A model generated the notes under the pieces. That model was not told where the DNA came from and did not search any database. It saw nothing but the letters and a program-made list of their open reading frames with translations. From positions 1 through 64,000 of the forward strand of contig LVAC01000022.1 of assembly GCA_001602955.1 (NCBI GenBank): 64,000 nt of DNA. Reading direction: 5' to 3'. The DNA is from Sulfurospirillum sp001602955 (GTDB taxonomy: Bacteria > Campylobacterota > Campylobacteria > Campylobacterales > Sulfurospirillaceae). Numbering within the stretch: position 1 is the first letter of the stretch; the number at the start of each line of letters is the position of its first letter. Both the position numbers and the translations under genes were made by a program. Below are positions 1 to 6,984 of this stretch, one piece after another.

Positions 1-28
1 TTTATTAGATTGATTTTTGCTAGTGTTT

Positions 29-414
29 TTACTGAAATTTATGTGCGAAAGTTGAGTTATATAAATTTTGTAGACGATTCAGAACTCCTATTGATGTTGA
101 AGAGCCCATTGCAAAGCTAAAAGAGTTACCTGGGAACGTATAGGTATCATACATTAAAACAACTCTTGAATCGCCCAAAAAAACAACAATTTTTTTATCT
201 TGAGGATATTTTAACGTGAATGAAAAGCATTTAGAAGAGTAATATCAAATTTTTGAGGGCTCGTCATTGTTACAATAGGTTCGATTGGAAGATAATTAAC
301 TATTAACGGAGTATTTTGAGAAATAATCGAATCATAATCTAAATTTTTATGAAAGTCTAATGTTGTGCCCATTCCTAATGTCAATATAAATATTAATAAT
401 ATGATATATTTCAT
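29..414 (-). pseudogene. Frameshifted remnant of a small secreted protein
   Basis: The reading frame opens at 414 with a hydrophobic signal-peptide-like start (MKYIILLIFILTLG) and runs to a stop after HSR near 211. In the next frame the protein-like reading continues at once (KYPQDKKIVVFLGDSRVV...) to a stop at 29-31. Restoring one T next to the A-run near 208-214 would join both parts into about 128 residues. The second part has FLGDS, reminiscent of the first block of GDSL/SGNH hydrolases, but too little remains to assign a family. Base composition is much more AT-rich than the neighbouring genes, which suggests acquired DNA. It could be a true pseudogene or a sequencing indel in a homopolymer. 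Confidence 0.5.
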
Positions 415-504
415 ATATTCGTCCTTGTAAATCTTATATGATATATTTTAACTTAAATTAGATTTATTTTCATTAAGCAGAGCCTAGAAATCAGGGCTAA
501 ACTT

Positions 505-2193
505 TTAACCTTCTTCTTTACATGTAAAGATTTTTTGATGCGCGCTTTCTATCATTTTATCGCTGTAAACACCGTGTGGATCACGGTACGGTTCTTTAAC
601 ATGTAAGGACTTCGACACCTTTGAGAGTGTAGCGACGACACCTTTGATGTCGCTGTTTTCGTCATTGGCAACGTGCACGTCAAAGCCTGCGAGCGTGAGT
701 CCCGCTTGGCTGACATGCAAAGCGGTGGAGGCGACCAAAATACCATCGGATTTGAGCCGTTTTCGCAGGGTTTGGAAAAATTCTAACGTCACAAGCGACG
801 CGTTGTTACTCTCTAAAAACGGGTCTACAAAGATGACATCGAAGCACTCGTCCAAACGCGTCATCGCATAACGTGCTTCGGCGTTGAGAAATTCAACCTT
901 CGTAAAATCATCTTCATACTTCCCACATGTAAAAAGTGCTTCCAAAAGTTGTACATGTAAAGATTCCGGCACGATCTCCATGCTCTTTTGTAAAAGCAGA
1001 CGATCGTGGTCGATCGCCTTGACATGTAAGGTGTGTTTTCTGAGGATTTGTGCTACTTTAAGAGCTTCAAGCGTGTTGTACCCCATCCCAAAACCGATCT
1101 CCAATACCCTTACGTCGCCTTGTTCCAGCCGCTTTTTTAAACACGATTTTTCCAAAAAAAGCCTTTGTGCTTGAGCGTACGCACCCGCTTTAGGATGGTA
1201 ATAATCACGGTACGTTTCGCTCCAAAAAGTCGTACTTCCGTCTTTTAAGTCTATTTTTTGCGGTATTACACTCTTTGGTGCGCTTTGGTTTTCGATGCGA
1301 TCGCCTTGAGAGATTCCGCGATACCGCATCGTTTGAGCGACGTATTCACTAAATTGCCCCTTTGCCATATGCCATTTTGGAGCGACCAATTCGCGCTCGG
1401 GCGTGTCGGTGGCAAGGCGCACGATCGGTATAGACGAAGGCACGTAACGAAGCAACTCGATCAAGGCTTCGGCATACGCGTATTCGTTTAAAAGCGTGAA
1501 GGGCTCTTGAGCATATTGGCGCGCCAAATCGGTATTTTTGATGACATGTAAGTTGTGAAATTTAATCCCAGCAATGTGCTCGTCGACCACGCCTCGAACG
1601 CTTTCGCGCCACATCGCGGGCGTTTCGTTCGGAAGCCCTACGATCAGGTGCGCATACGTTTTTAACCCTTTGGCGCGTAAACGCCTTATCGCATCCAAAG
1701 AGCACGCGGCGTTATGCCCGCGATTGAGACTTTCAAGCGTCACATCGTGCAAACTTTGAACACCAAGCTCCACGACCACGTCGATCGTGCTGTTGAGTTC
1801 ACTCAAATAGGCTAACGTCGCCTCGCCCAGACAATCGGGTCTGGTTCCGACATGTAAAGCTCGAAAAGGGTATAGCGAAAGCAAGGCGGCGTAGGTCTCT
1901 TTTTGCCGAATCAACGAGGCAAAAGTGCCCGTGTAGGCTTGAATGTAAAGGGCAAACGCTTGAGCGTTGTAACGTTTTTTCGCAAAAGCAAGTGCTTTTT
2001 CGATCTGCTCTTCGACACTTTTGGCATCGGCGATTTGAGCTGCGCGGCTTCCGTGTTCGGGGCAAAACGAGCAGCCGCCGCTTTCGTCTTTTTCACGGTT
2101 GGGGCAACCAAATTCCACATTGACGGGAATAGTGTACAACGCTTCGCCGTAGCAAGCGCACATAGACGCTTTATGGCTTAAATACGGAAGCAT
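505..2193 (-). CDS. Radical SAM (YhcC/TIGR01212-type) protein fused to an MnmC-like SAM methyltransferase
   Basis: Two enzyme domains lie in one chain. Residues about 1-290 are a radical SAM domain of the YhcC family: C30, then C41 and C44 in GGCSFC, would bind the 4Fe-4S cluster, followed by HVGTRPD, ELGVQS and HLIVGLP blocks. Residues about 315-560 look like the DUF752/MnmC1 methyltransferase family: the DGSTTFWSE entry, a HPKAGAYAQAQ block, the SAM loop LEIGFGMGYNT and FDVIFVDPF. A tRNA wobble-uridine role is inferred from the second domain. I chose ATG 2193, two bases after the upstream stop, because a GTG at 2277 would overlap the previous gene by 82 bases and add no family-like sequence. 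The gene is packed with the TTACATGT word, with seven exact copies. Confidence 0.8.
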   Translation of the reverse strand: MLPYLSHKASMCACYGEALYTIPVNVEFGCPNREKDESGGCSFCPEHGSRAAQIADAKSVEEQIEKALAFAKKRYNAQAFALYIQAYTGTFASLIRQKETYAALLSLYPFRALHVGTRPDCLGEATLAYLSELNSTIDVVVELGVQSLHDVTLESLNRGHNAACSLDAIRRLRAKGLKTYAHLIVGLPNETPAMWRESVRGVVDEHIAGIKFHNLHVIKNTDLARQYAQEPFTLLNEYAYAEALIELLRYVPSSIPIVRLATDTPERELVAPKWHMAKGQFSEYVAQTMRYRGISQGDRIENQSAPKSVIPQKIDLKDGSTTFWSETYRDYYHPKAGAYAQAQRLFLEKSCLKKRLEQGDVRVLEIGFGMGYNTLEALKVAQILRKHTLHVKAIDHDRLLLQKSMEIVPESLHVQLLEALFTCGKYEDDFTKVEFLNAEARYAMTRLDECFDVIFVDPFLESNNASLVTLEFFQTLRKRLKSDGILVASTALHVSQAGLTLAGFDVHVANDENSDIKGVVATLSKVSKSLHVKEPYRDPHGVYSDKMIESAHQKIFTCKEEG

Positions 2194-2195
2194 TT

Positions 2196-2543
2196 TTACT
2201 TGAAAAGAAATTGGCGCATCTTGGTCAATCCCAAACGCATACCGCTGTAACGCATAATCTTCGCCATCTTTTTCCACACCGGTTTTTCATAGCACGGATT
2301 GAGGCATTTGCGGCAACTGGGTTTGGGCTCTTGCGTGCAGTTTCGAAGTCTCTCATAGGCGTACAGAAAAAGCGTTTCGCACTCTTCGCACAAACGATAC
2401 GGCACTTCGCATACGTTCTCTTCGTGAAAACGAACCTGTAACGTACCCTCTTTTTTAGGAACGTCGTTGTGTTCTTTATCGCAATGCAGTTCTAAAAAAC
2501 GGTGCAGGGTTTGGCTATCGCTAGCAAGTTTATCGCGCGTCAT
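2196..2543 (-). CDS. YgbA family (nitrous-oxide-stimulated promoter family) protein
   Basis: A small cysteine-rich protein of about 115 residues. The C-terminal block CRKCLNPCYEKP followed by KIMRYSGMR matches the YgbA_NO family signature (paired cysteines, then MRYSGPR in E. coli YgbA). An upstream pair CEEC suggests metal or redox chemistry. The family has been linked to nitric oxide or nitrosative-stress regulons in enterics; its biochemical role is not settled. The ATG at 2543 has AGAGAG a few bases upstream, whereas the ATG at 2558 has no visible ribosome site. Its stop lies two bases before the radical SAM fusion start, so the two are probably co-transcribed and translationally coupled. 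Confidence 0.75.
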   Translation of the reverse strand: MTRDKLASDSQTLHRFLELHCDKEHNDVPKKEGTLQVRFHEENVCEVPYRLCEECETLFLYAYERLRNCTQEPKPSCRKCLNPCYEKPVWKKMAKIMRYSGMRLGLTKMRQFLFK

Positions 2544-2640
2544 GATCTCTCTTTGCATATAAAAATAGGTGCTCTAGCAAAAAGCAATAGTATCACAAAA
2601 TCATTAACGCGGCGTTCTCTTTTGAACTTAACGGCTCTTT

Positions 2641-2670
2641 TTAAAAAAAGAGCGACCTAAATCGCCCTTT
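2641..2670 (-). terminator. Rho-independent terminator of tsdA
   Basis: On the minus strand a stem GGGCGA / TCGCTC with a six-base loop is followed directly by seven T residues. It sits 11 bases beyond the tsdA stop and separates tsdA from ygbA downstream. Confidence 0.8.
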
Positions 2671-2680
2671 TTCGGAAAGA

Positions 2681-3685
2681 TTACTCGGCTTTTTTCGCGG
2701 GAATTATAATGCCTTGGTACGGTCCAAATTTATGTTGATGACGATTTTTTCCGTCATCGTACGGTCCAACGTCGCTATCGGGCACTTTAACTTTTAAATC
2801 GGGAAAATCTTTTTCGCGGTTGGCTTTAATATCGCGCGGTTTATCGTAGTTGTTAATGTACGCCGCAACGTTATACGCTTGTTCGTCGGTTAAAACGCGA
2901 TTATGATTGTCCGCGCCTAAAGGCATATTGGCAACGATCCAGTCTGCCGCACGAAGCACGCGGTACATACCCGCACCCGTATTGTAACTGTCTTTGCCCC
3001 AAAGCGGCGGATACTCGTAACCGTTGGCTTTGCCTTCGCGTTTCACGCCTTGCCCGTTATCGCCGTGGCATGACGCACAATACTCTTGATACACTTTTTC
3101 GCCTTTGACCGGATCGGCGGCTTGCTTCATGACCATTTTACGATCTACCTGAGGAAATTCCGCTCCTTCGACCTTAGCACCGACGGGAATGCCTTGTCCT
3201 AACCAGTACATGTACGTTACGATCGCACGCATCTCTTTGCCGTTTTCGGGAAGCGGCTTTCCGTTCATACTGCGTCCCATACAACCGTTGACGCGCTCTT
3301 CGATACTACCGATCGTCTCGTCGCGATTGCGGTATTGAGGGAAGTTGGCGAATGTCGCCATAAACGGAGCCGACCATCGTTTCGTACCGGCTTCTTGATG
3401 GCATGACGAACAGGCGAGGTTATTGCCCGCATAGCGCATTTTAGGGTCACTCACTTCCGGTCCAATGTATTTGTACGTTTCATGAACGAGAGCCTTACCG
3501 TAACGAACGGTATCGCCGAATAAATTGTTAGGAATCGTACTTTCATCCGGTGCCTTCCAATCTTTGACGACGACGGGTTTAAATCCTTTGTCGGCACGTT
3601 TATTGAGTTCGCCTACATCCAATGCAAAAAGCCCGCTTGCATACGTTAACGCCAATGCCGCCGAAACTAAAGATAATCTTTTCAT
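2681..3685 (-). CDS. tsdA: Dihaem cytochrome c, thiosulfate dehydrogenase TsdA
   Basis: Periplasmic dihaem enzyme that interconverts thiosulfate and tetrathionate. A signal peptide covers residues 1-21. Haem 1 binds at C92-x-x-C95-H96 (CSSCH) and haem 2 at C203-x-x-C206-H207 (CASCH). Cys135 in the NGCMGRSMNG block fits the unusual cysteine axial ligand known for haem 1 in TsdA. The late NMPLG block carries a candidate haem 2 methionine (Met253). The length of 334 residues is usual for the family. It is transcribed divergently from a cache sensor/regulator/kinase set and ends in its own terminator, so it is probably a single-gene unit under that system. In Campylobacterota TsdA can work as a tetrathionate reductase; the direction cannot be told from sequence. 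Confidence 0.9.
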   Translation of the reverse strand: MKRLSLVSAALALTYASGLFALDVGELNKRADKGFKPVVVKDWKAPDESTIPNNLFGDTVRYGKALVHETYKYIGPEVSDPKMRYAGNNLACSSCHQEAGTKRWSAPFMATFANFPQYRNRDETIGSIEERVNGCMGRSMNGKPLPENGKEMRAIVTYMYWLGQGIPVGAKVEGAEFPQVDRKMVMKQAADPVKGEKVYQEYCASCHGDNGQGVKREGKANGYEYPPLWGKDSYNTGAGMYRVLRAADWIVANMPLGADNHNRVLTDEQAYNVAAYINNYDKPRDIKANREKDFPDLKVKVPDSDVGPYDDGKNRHQHKFGPYQGIIIPAKKAE

Positions 3686-3728
3686 TTCTGCCTCCTTTTA
3701 AATTTTTAGACTATTGTAATCATAGACA

Positions 3729-3750
3729 TTTATCGTCAATTTATCGTCAA
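3729..3750. promoter_or_regulatory. Tandem 11-bp direct repeat, candidate response-regulator operator
   Basis: TTTATCGTCAA occurs twice head to tail with no spacer (3729-3739 and 3740-3750) in the divergent region between tsdA and the sensor operon. An 11-base period places both copies on the same helix face, the usual arrangement for OmpR/PhoB-type dimers. The regulator encoded at 4749-5414 is the obvious candidate ligand. The site lies 44-65 bases upstream of the tsdA start and just upstream of the sensor -10 element. Confidence 0.55.
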
Positions 3751-3772
3751 AAATGCTCAGTACGTTTTTCGG

Positions 3773-3778
3773 TATAAT
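3773..3778 (+). promoter_or_regulatory. -10 element for the sensor operon
   Basis: TATAAT preceded by T-rich sequence, about 20 bases upstream of a strong ribosome site (AAAAGGAG, 3798-3805). Campylobacterota sigma-70 promoters usually show a clear -10 and no conserved -35. Confidence 0.6.
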
Positions 3779-3810
3779 GCTTTTCATCTTTATAGACAAA
3801 AGGAGATGCT

Positions 3811-4752
3811 ATCAAAACCGTTCGCATTTACGCCCTTTTGTTGGCACTTTTTAGCCTATCGATGCTCATCATCGGCTTTTTAATTTATCGAACTAACCAC
3901 AACCTTTACGTGGAAGACGCCAAAAATAGCGTCGAGAGCGTTTTAAATCTTACCCAAGAGCTGATCTCTCATAAAAAACAACTCGCTCTCAGCGTGGCAT
4001 TGATGCTTTCTCAAAACGAAGCGATCAAAGAAGCCTATCGGCACGAAGATCGGCATGCGCTTTTTACCGTTATAAGCCAAGAGATTGTCAAGACGAAACA
4101 GTACCTTCAAATGGAACATATGGAAGTCCAGTTTCATACCAAAGACGCCAAAGCGTGGGTCAGGAGCTGGGACTATGAAGACTACGGTAACGAACTTGCC
4201 TCATGGCGCAAAGGCATTGCCTTGCTTCATCAAACGCAAACGCCTTTGGTCGCGATCGAGCTTGGAAAACGTCTCAATATCAAAGCATTGACGCCGATTT
4301 TCGATCGGGGCGTTTTTATCGGCTCGTTGGAGGTCATTTTAGGGTTTGAAGAGATCGCGCAAAACCTTAAAAATAAAAAAATCAATTTCGTAGTTTTGAT
4401 GCACCGCGACTTCTTGGAAATCGGTTCATGGATGAAAGATTTGGAACAAATCAACGATTTCGTCGTCGTGAATAGCAGTTGCCCCGCTTCATGCCACACC
4501 GCTTTATACACCATCGCGACGCCCGAAACGTTGGATAAGGGATTTGCGCGCATCGACGGTATGTTATTCGGATTTACGCCGCTCTTTGACATCGAATCCA
4601 AACCCATCGGTTACGTCGGTGTTTGGTTTGACGAGTCGCTGCTCAAAGACTCCCTGCTTTTGCGCGCGACGCTAGCCCCTCATCCGCAAAGTATGCATAC
4701 TAAAACGCTGATGCCCTCTTCCCAAACGACGCAAGAGGTTTTAATTCGATGA
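3811..4752 (+). CDS. Membrane-anchored periplasmic cache sensor without an output domain
   Basis: One N-terminal membrane segment (about residues 6-25) is followed by a periplasmic domain of about 270 residues resembling the cache domains of chemoreceptors: a helical stalk, a VQFHTKDAKAWVRSW block, LASWRKG and VFIGSLEVILGFEE. No HAMP, kinase or signalling domain follows; the chain ends after a polar tail. A CPASCH motif (C224, C228, H229) lies in the distal part. The best ribosome site (AAAAGGAG) is 5 bases before an ATC codon at 3811; the first canonical start, TTG at 3838, has no ribosome site and would cut the membrane segment. I therefore start at ATC, or at an ATG misread as ATC. The stop overlaps the next gene as ATGA, so this is the first gene of a three-gene operon. 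Confidence 0.7.
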   Translation: MKTVRIYALLLALFSLSMLIIGFLIYRTNHNLYVEDAKNSVESVLNLTQELISHKKQLALSVALMLSQNEAIKEAYRHEDRHALFTVISQEIVKTKQYLQMEHMEVQFHTKDAKAWVRSWDYEDYGNELASWRKGIALLHQTQTPLVAIELGKRLNIKALTPIFDRGVFIGSLEVILGFEEIAQNLKNKKINFVVLMHRDFLEIGSWMKDLEQINDFVVVNSSCPASCHTALYTIATPETLDKGFARIDGMLFGFTPLFDIESKPIGYVGVWFDESLLKDSLLLRATLAPHPQSMHTKTLMPSSQTTQEVLIR

Positions 4753-5414
4753 AAATTTTACTGCTTGAAGACGACTATGCCTATAAAGAGAGTATTCAAG
4801 ACTCCCTCGAAGAGATGGGCTACGCCGTAGACGCGTTTGAAGACGGACAAAAAGCGTTGGACGCCCTGTTTGAAAATCGGTACCATCTGGCACTTTTGGA
4901 TATTCGCGTTCCCCACGTCGACGGTTACGAGATTTTAAAACAGATTCGCAAAGCAAAACTCGATCTACCGATTATTTTTATCACGTCGCTTACCGACATC
5001 AACAACCTCAGCCTCGGTTATGAGCTCGGATGTAACGACTATATCCGAAAACCTTTTTCGCTCAAAGAGCTTCAATACCGCGTTACGCAGGCTTTAAATG
5101 CTTACCATATGCGAACGACTGTTGACATCACGCTTTGCCACGGTTTTAGCTATCGCTTGGAAGATCAATCGTTATGGTTTGACGCGATGCAAATTCCGCT
5201 GACGCAATACGAGAAAAAACTCCTCTTTTTACTGGTCAAGAACCGCGGTAATTATATCTCGACCGAAAACATTCATGCCTACGTGTGGGAAGACAAAGCC
5301 GTAGGCGACAACGATATTCGTATGTTGGTCAAAAAATTGCGCGACAAAACCGACAAAGAACTCATCGTAACCGCCAAAGGCATAGGATATAAAATTGAAA
5401 AATGCCACGCATAA
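4749..5414 (+). CDS. OmpR-family response regulator
   Basis: Two-domain transcription factor of 221 residues. The receiver carries the acidic pair E7/D8/D9, phospho-acceptor D51 (LALLDIRVP), the FITS switch residue and lysine in YIRKPF. A winged-helix domain follows from about residue 130, ending GIGYKIEK. It overlaps the upstream sensor gene by 4 bases and the downstream kinase by 20, so the three are translationally coupled. The tandem repeat at 3729-3750 is its likely binding site and the divergent tsdA gene its likely target; both are inferences from position. Confidence 0.88.
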   Translation: MKILLLEDDYAYKESIQDSLEEMGYAVDAFEDGQKALDALFENRYHLALLDIRVPHVDGYEILKQIRKAKLDLPIIFITSLTDINNLSLGYELGCNDYIRKPFSLKELQYRVTQALNAYHMRTTVDITLCHGFSYRLEDQSLWFDAMQIPLTQYEKKLLFLLVKNRGNYISTENIHAYVWEDKAVGDNDIRMLVKKLRDKTDKELIVTAKGIGYKIEKCHA

Positions 5415-6555
5415 CGTCCTTATCTTTGCCCTTGCCGTCACGTTTTTAACGCTTTTGGTCGTGTTGTTTCCGACGCTCAATTATCTCTCCGCTTCGTTAC
5501 GTCTTTCGCAATTCAACCAAGAACGCGAATTACGGCTCTATGCCAAAGAGGTCGAAAAAAGCATTTACGCTATTTCTCCGATGCAAAAAACCTTTATTTT
5601 TCCGCGTTCGATTCTTTACAAAGGTGCACTTCTCGATGCTTCCAACCGTATCGTATTTTCGTTGATCGAAGAGCCGATCCCCCTCTTTGAAGACGCTTTT
5701 TACAAAAGCGGTCAGTCGCTCTTTTACAAACAAACGTTACTGGACAATCCTTTACATGTCAGCTTTCTCGTCGTACAAAAAGAGCTTTCGTATTCGCAGG
5801 TTATTTTTGATAGTTTGATTATGATCGGCGTGGTATTGGCGGGAATGTTCGTAATTTCGTTTTTGCTGATGAAGATGCTTTTAAAACCCTACATCGAAAC
5901 CTCCGCTCGTATGAACCTCTTTTTTACCGACGTGATGCACGAACTTAAAACGCCTTTAGGCATCATGCAACTTAATATCGAAGGTCTAAACAGTAAATAC
6001 AAAGACAAACGCCTCAGTCGTTCTTTGGCCGCACTCTCGACGCTTGCGACGCTTTATGACGATTTGGAGTACCTCATCAAAAATAAAACCATCACCTACA
6101 CGCACGAATATCTGGATTTTTCGATTTTTTTGGAAGATCGTATCAGCTACTTCGAATCCCTCGCCGCGTCTAAAGAGATTACGCTCTTAGCGACGATCGC
6201 TCCGGAGCTGTTTATTACGATGAACCGTATCGAATTGCAACGCCTCATCGACAACAACCTTACCAACGCAATTAAATATTCTCATCCCAAAAGCACGATC
6301 GAGATTTTTCTTTATCCCTGCGAAGAGGGTATCGTTTTTGAAGTGAAAGATTACGGTATCGGTATTAAAGAGATCGATAAGATTTTTACGCGTCACTATC
6401 GAGGGGATATTTTTAAAGGCGGATTCGGAATCGGTTTGAGTATTGTGAAAAGTATTTGCGATAAATACGACATTGCGATCAACGTCGAATCAAAAGTGGG
6501 AGAAGGGAGTCGATTTTCGTATCGATTTTTAAAGAGGGAATCGCTTCCCTCTTAA
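5395..6555 (+). CDS. Sensor histidine kinase
   Basis: A membrane kinase of 386 residues with two transmembrane segments (about 8-30 and 140-162) flanking a short periplasmic region of about 110 residues with no recognisable ligand fold. His182 in VMHELKTPLG is the phosphorylation site. The N box is NNLTNAIKYSHP, and the ATP lid is KDYGIGIKEID...GGFGIGLSIVKSI. The TTG start at 5395 lies inside the end of the regulator gene. The small periplasmic region suggests that sensing may be delegated to the separate cache protein encoded two genes upstream. The last codons lie within an inverted repeat shared with the convergent csp gene. Confidence 0.88.
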   Translation: MKNATHNVLIFALAVTFLTLLVVLFPTLNYLSASLRLSQFNQERELRLYAKEVEKSIYAISPMQKTFIFPRSILYKGALLDASNRIVFSLIEEPIPLFEDAFYKSGQSLFYKQTLLDNPLHVSFLVVQKELSYSQVIFDSLIMIGVVLAGMFVISFLLMKMLLKPYIETSARMNLFFTDVMHELKTPLGIMQLNIEGLNSKYKDKRLSRSLAALSTLATLYDDLEYLIKNKTITYTHEYLDFSIFLEDRISYFESLAASKEITLLATIAPELFITMNRIELQRLIDNNLTNAIKYSHPKSTIEIFLYPCEEGIVFEVKDYGIGIKEIDKIFTRHYRGDIFKGGFGIGLSIVKSICDKYDIAINVESKVGEGSRFSYRFLKRESLPS

Positions 6556-6557
6556 AA
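6539..6557. terminator. Hairpin between convergent kinase and csp genes
   Basis: GAGGGAA / TTCCCTC with a four-base loop lies at the very end of the kinase gene. There is only a weak T-run on either side, so termination strength is uncertain; it could serve both convergent units. Confidence 0.4.
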
Positions 6558-6560
6558 GGC

Positions 6561-6776
6561 TTACAGACCTGTTACGTTCTCGGCTTGAGGACCTTTTGGA
6601 CCTTCGCCTAGTTCGTACGTTACTTTTTGACCTTCGGCCAAAGATACACGACCGTAACCGGTTCTGTTTACTTGGCGAAAGTGTACGAATACGTCTTTGC
6701 TGCCATCATTTGGTTGGATAAAACCAAAACCTTTTTCGTTGTTAAACCATTTAACGGTTCCCTCTAATAAAGCCAT
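6561..6776 (-). CDS. Cold-shock domain protein
   Basis: A single cold-shock domain of 71 residues with both RNA-binding motifs: RNP1 as KGFGFI and RNP2 as VFVHF. The start has LEGTVKWFNNEKGFGFI and the end has GPQAENV, typical of the CspA/CspD group. It binds single-stranded RNA or DNA and acts as an RNA chaperone. An AGGAGC ribosome site precedes the ATG. The 208-base upstream region has a long potential leader with inverted repeats. It is the only gene in its unit, convergent with the kinase. Confidence 0.9.
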   Translation of the reverse strand: MALLEGTVKWFNNEKGFGFIQPNDGSKDVFVHFRQVNRTGYGRVSLAEGQKVTYELGEGPKGPQAENVTGL

Positions 6777-6984
6777 TCTAAGCTCCTATGTAAAATACAC
6801 TCCCTCACGGCAGTGGTTGAAAAGTAGAAAATTGAGTATTTTTGGAGTGTTTTAGAGAGCTTTCGAAGAGCCGTGACACAAAACCTACCAAAGATGAACT
6901 CGAACCTCATCTTTCTAGAAAAATAGTTTATCTTATTTTTCAAAATAAAGCAAATTTAAACGCACGATTCACTATACTCTTTGC
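6777..6984. promoter_or_regulatory. Divergent region between csp and the EAL gene
   Basis: It holds the csp leader, with an inverted repeat ACACTCC (6797-6803) / GGAGTGT (6844-6850), and further upstream a small AGATGA / TCATCT hairpin near 6892-6912. On the other side TATACT lies about 10 bases before the EAL-gene ATG with no clear ribosome site, hinting at a very short leader. Confidence 0.35.

Noticed and set aside
2194..2277. GTG start at 2277 for the radical SAM fusion
   Set aside because: It overlaps the YgbA gene by 82 bases and adds residues with no family similarity; ATG 2193 follows the YgbA stop directly.
3729..3750. Start of a CRISPR or satellite array
   Set aside because: There are only two 11-base units with no spacer and no cas genes; an operator is more plausible.
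4480..4497. Calling the cache sensor a c-type cytochrome
   Set aside because: The motif is C-x3-C-H, not the standard CXXCH, and the rest of the domain looks like an ordinary cache fold; kept only as a finding.
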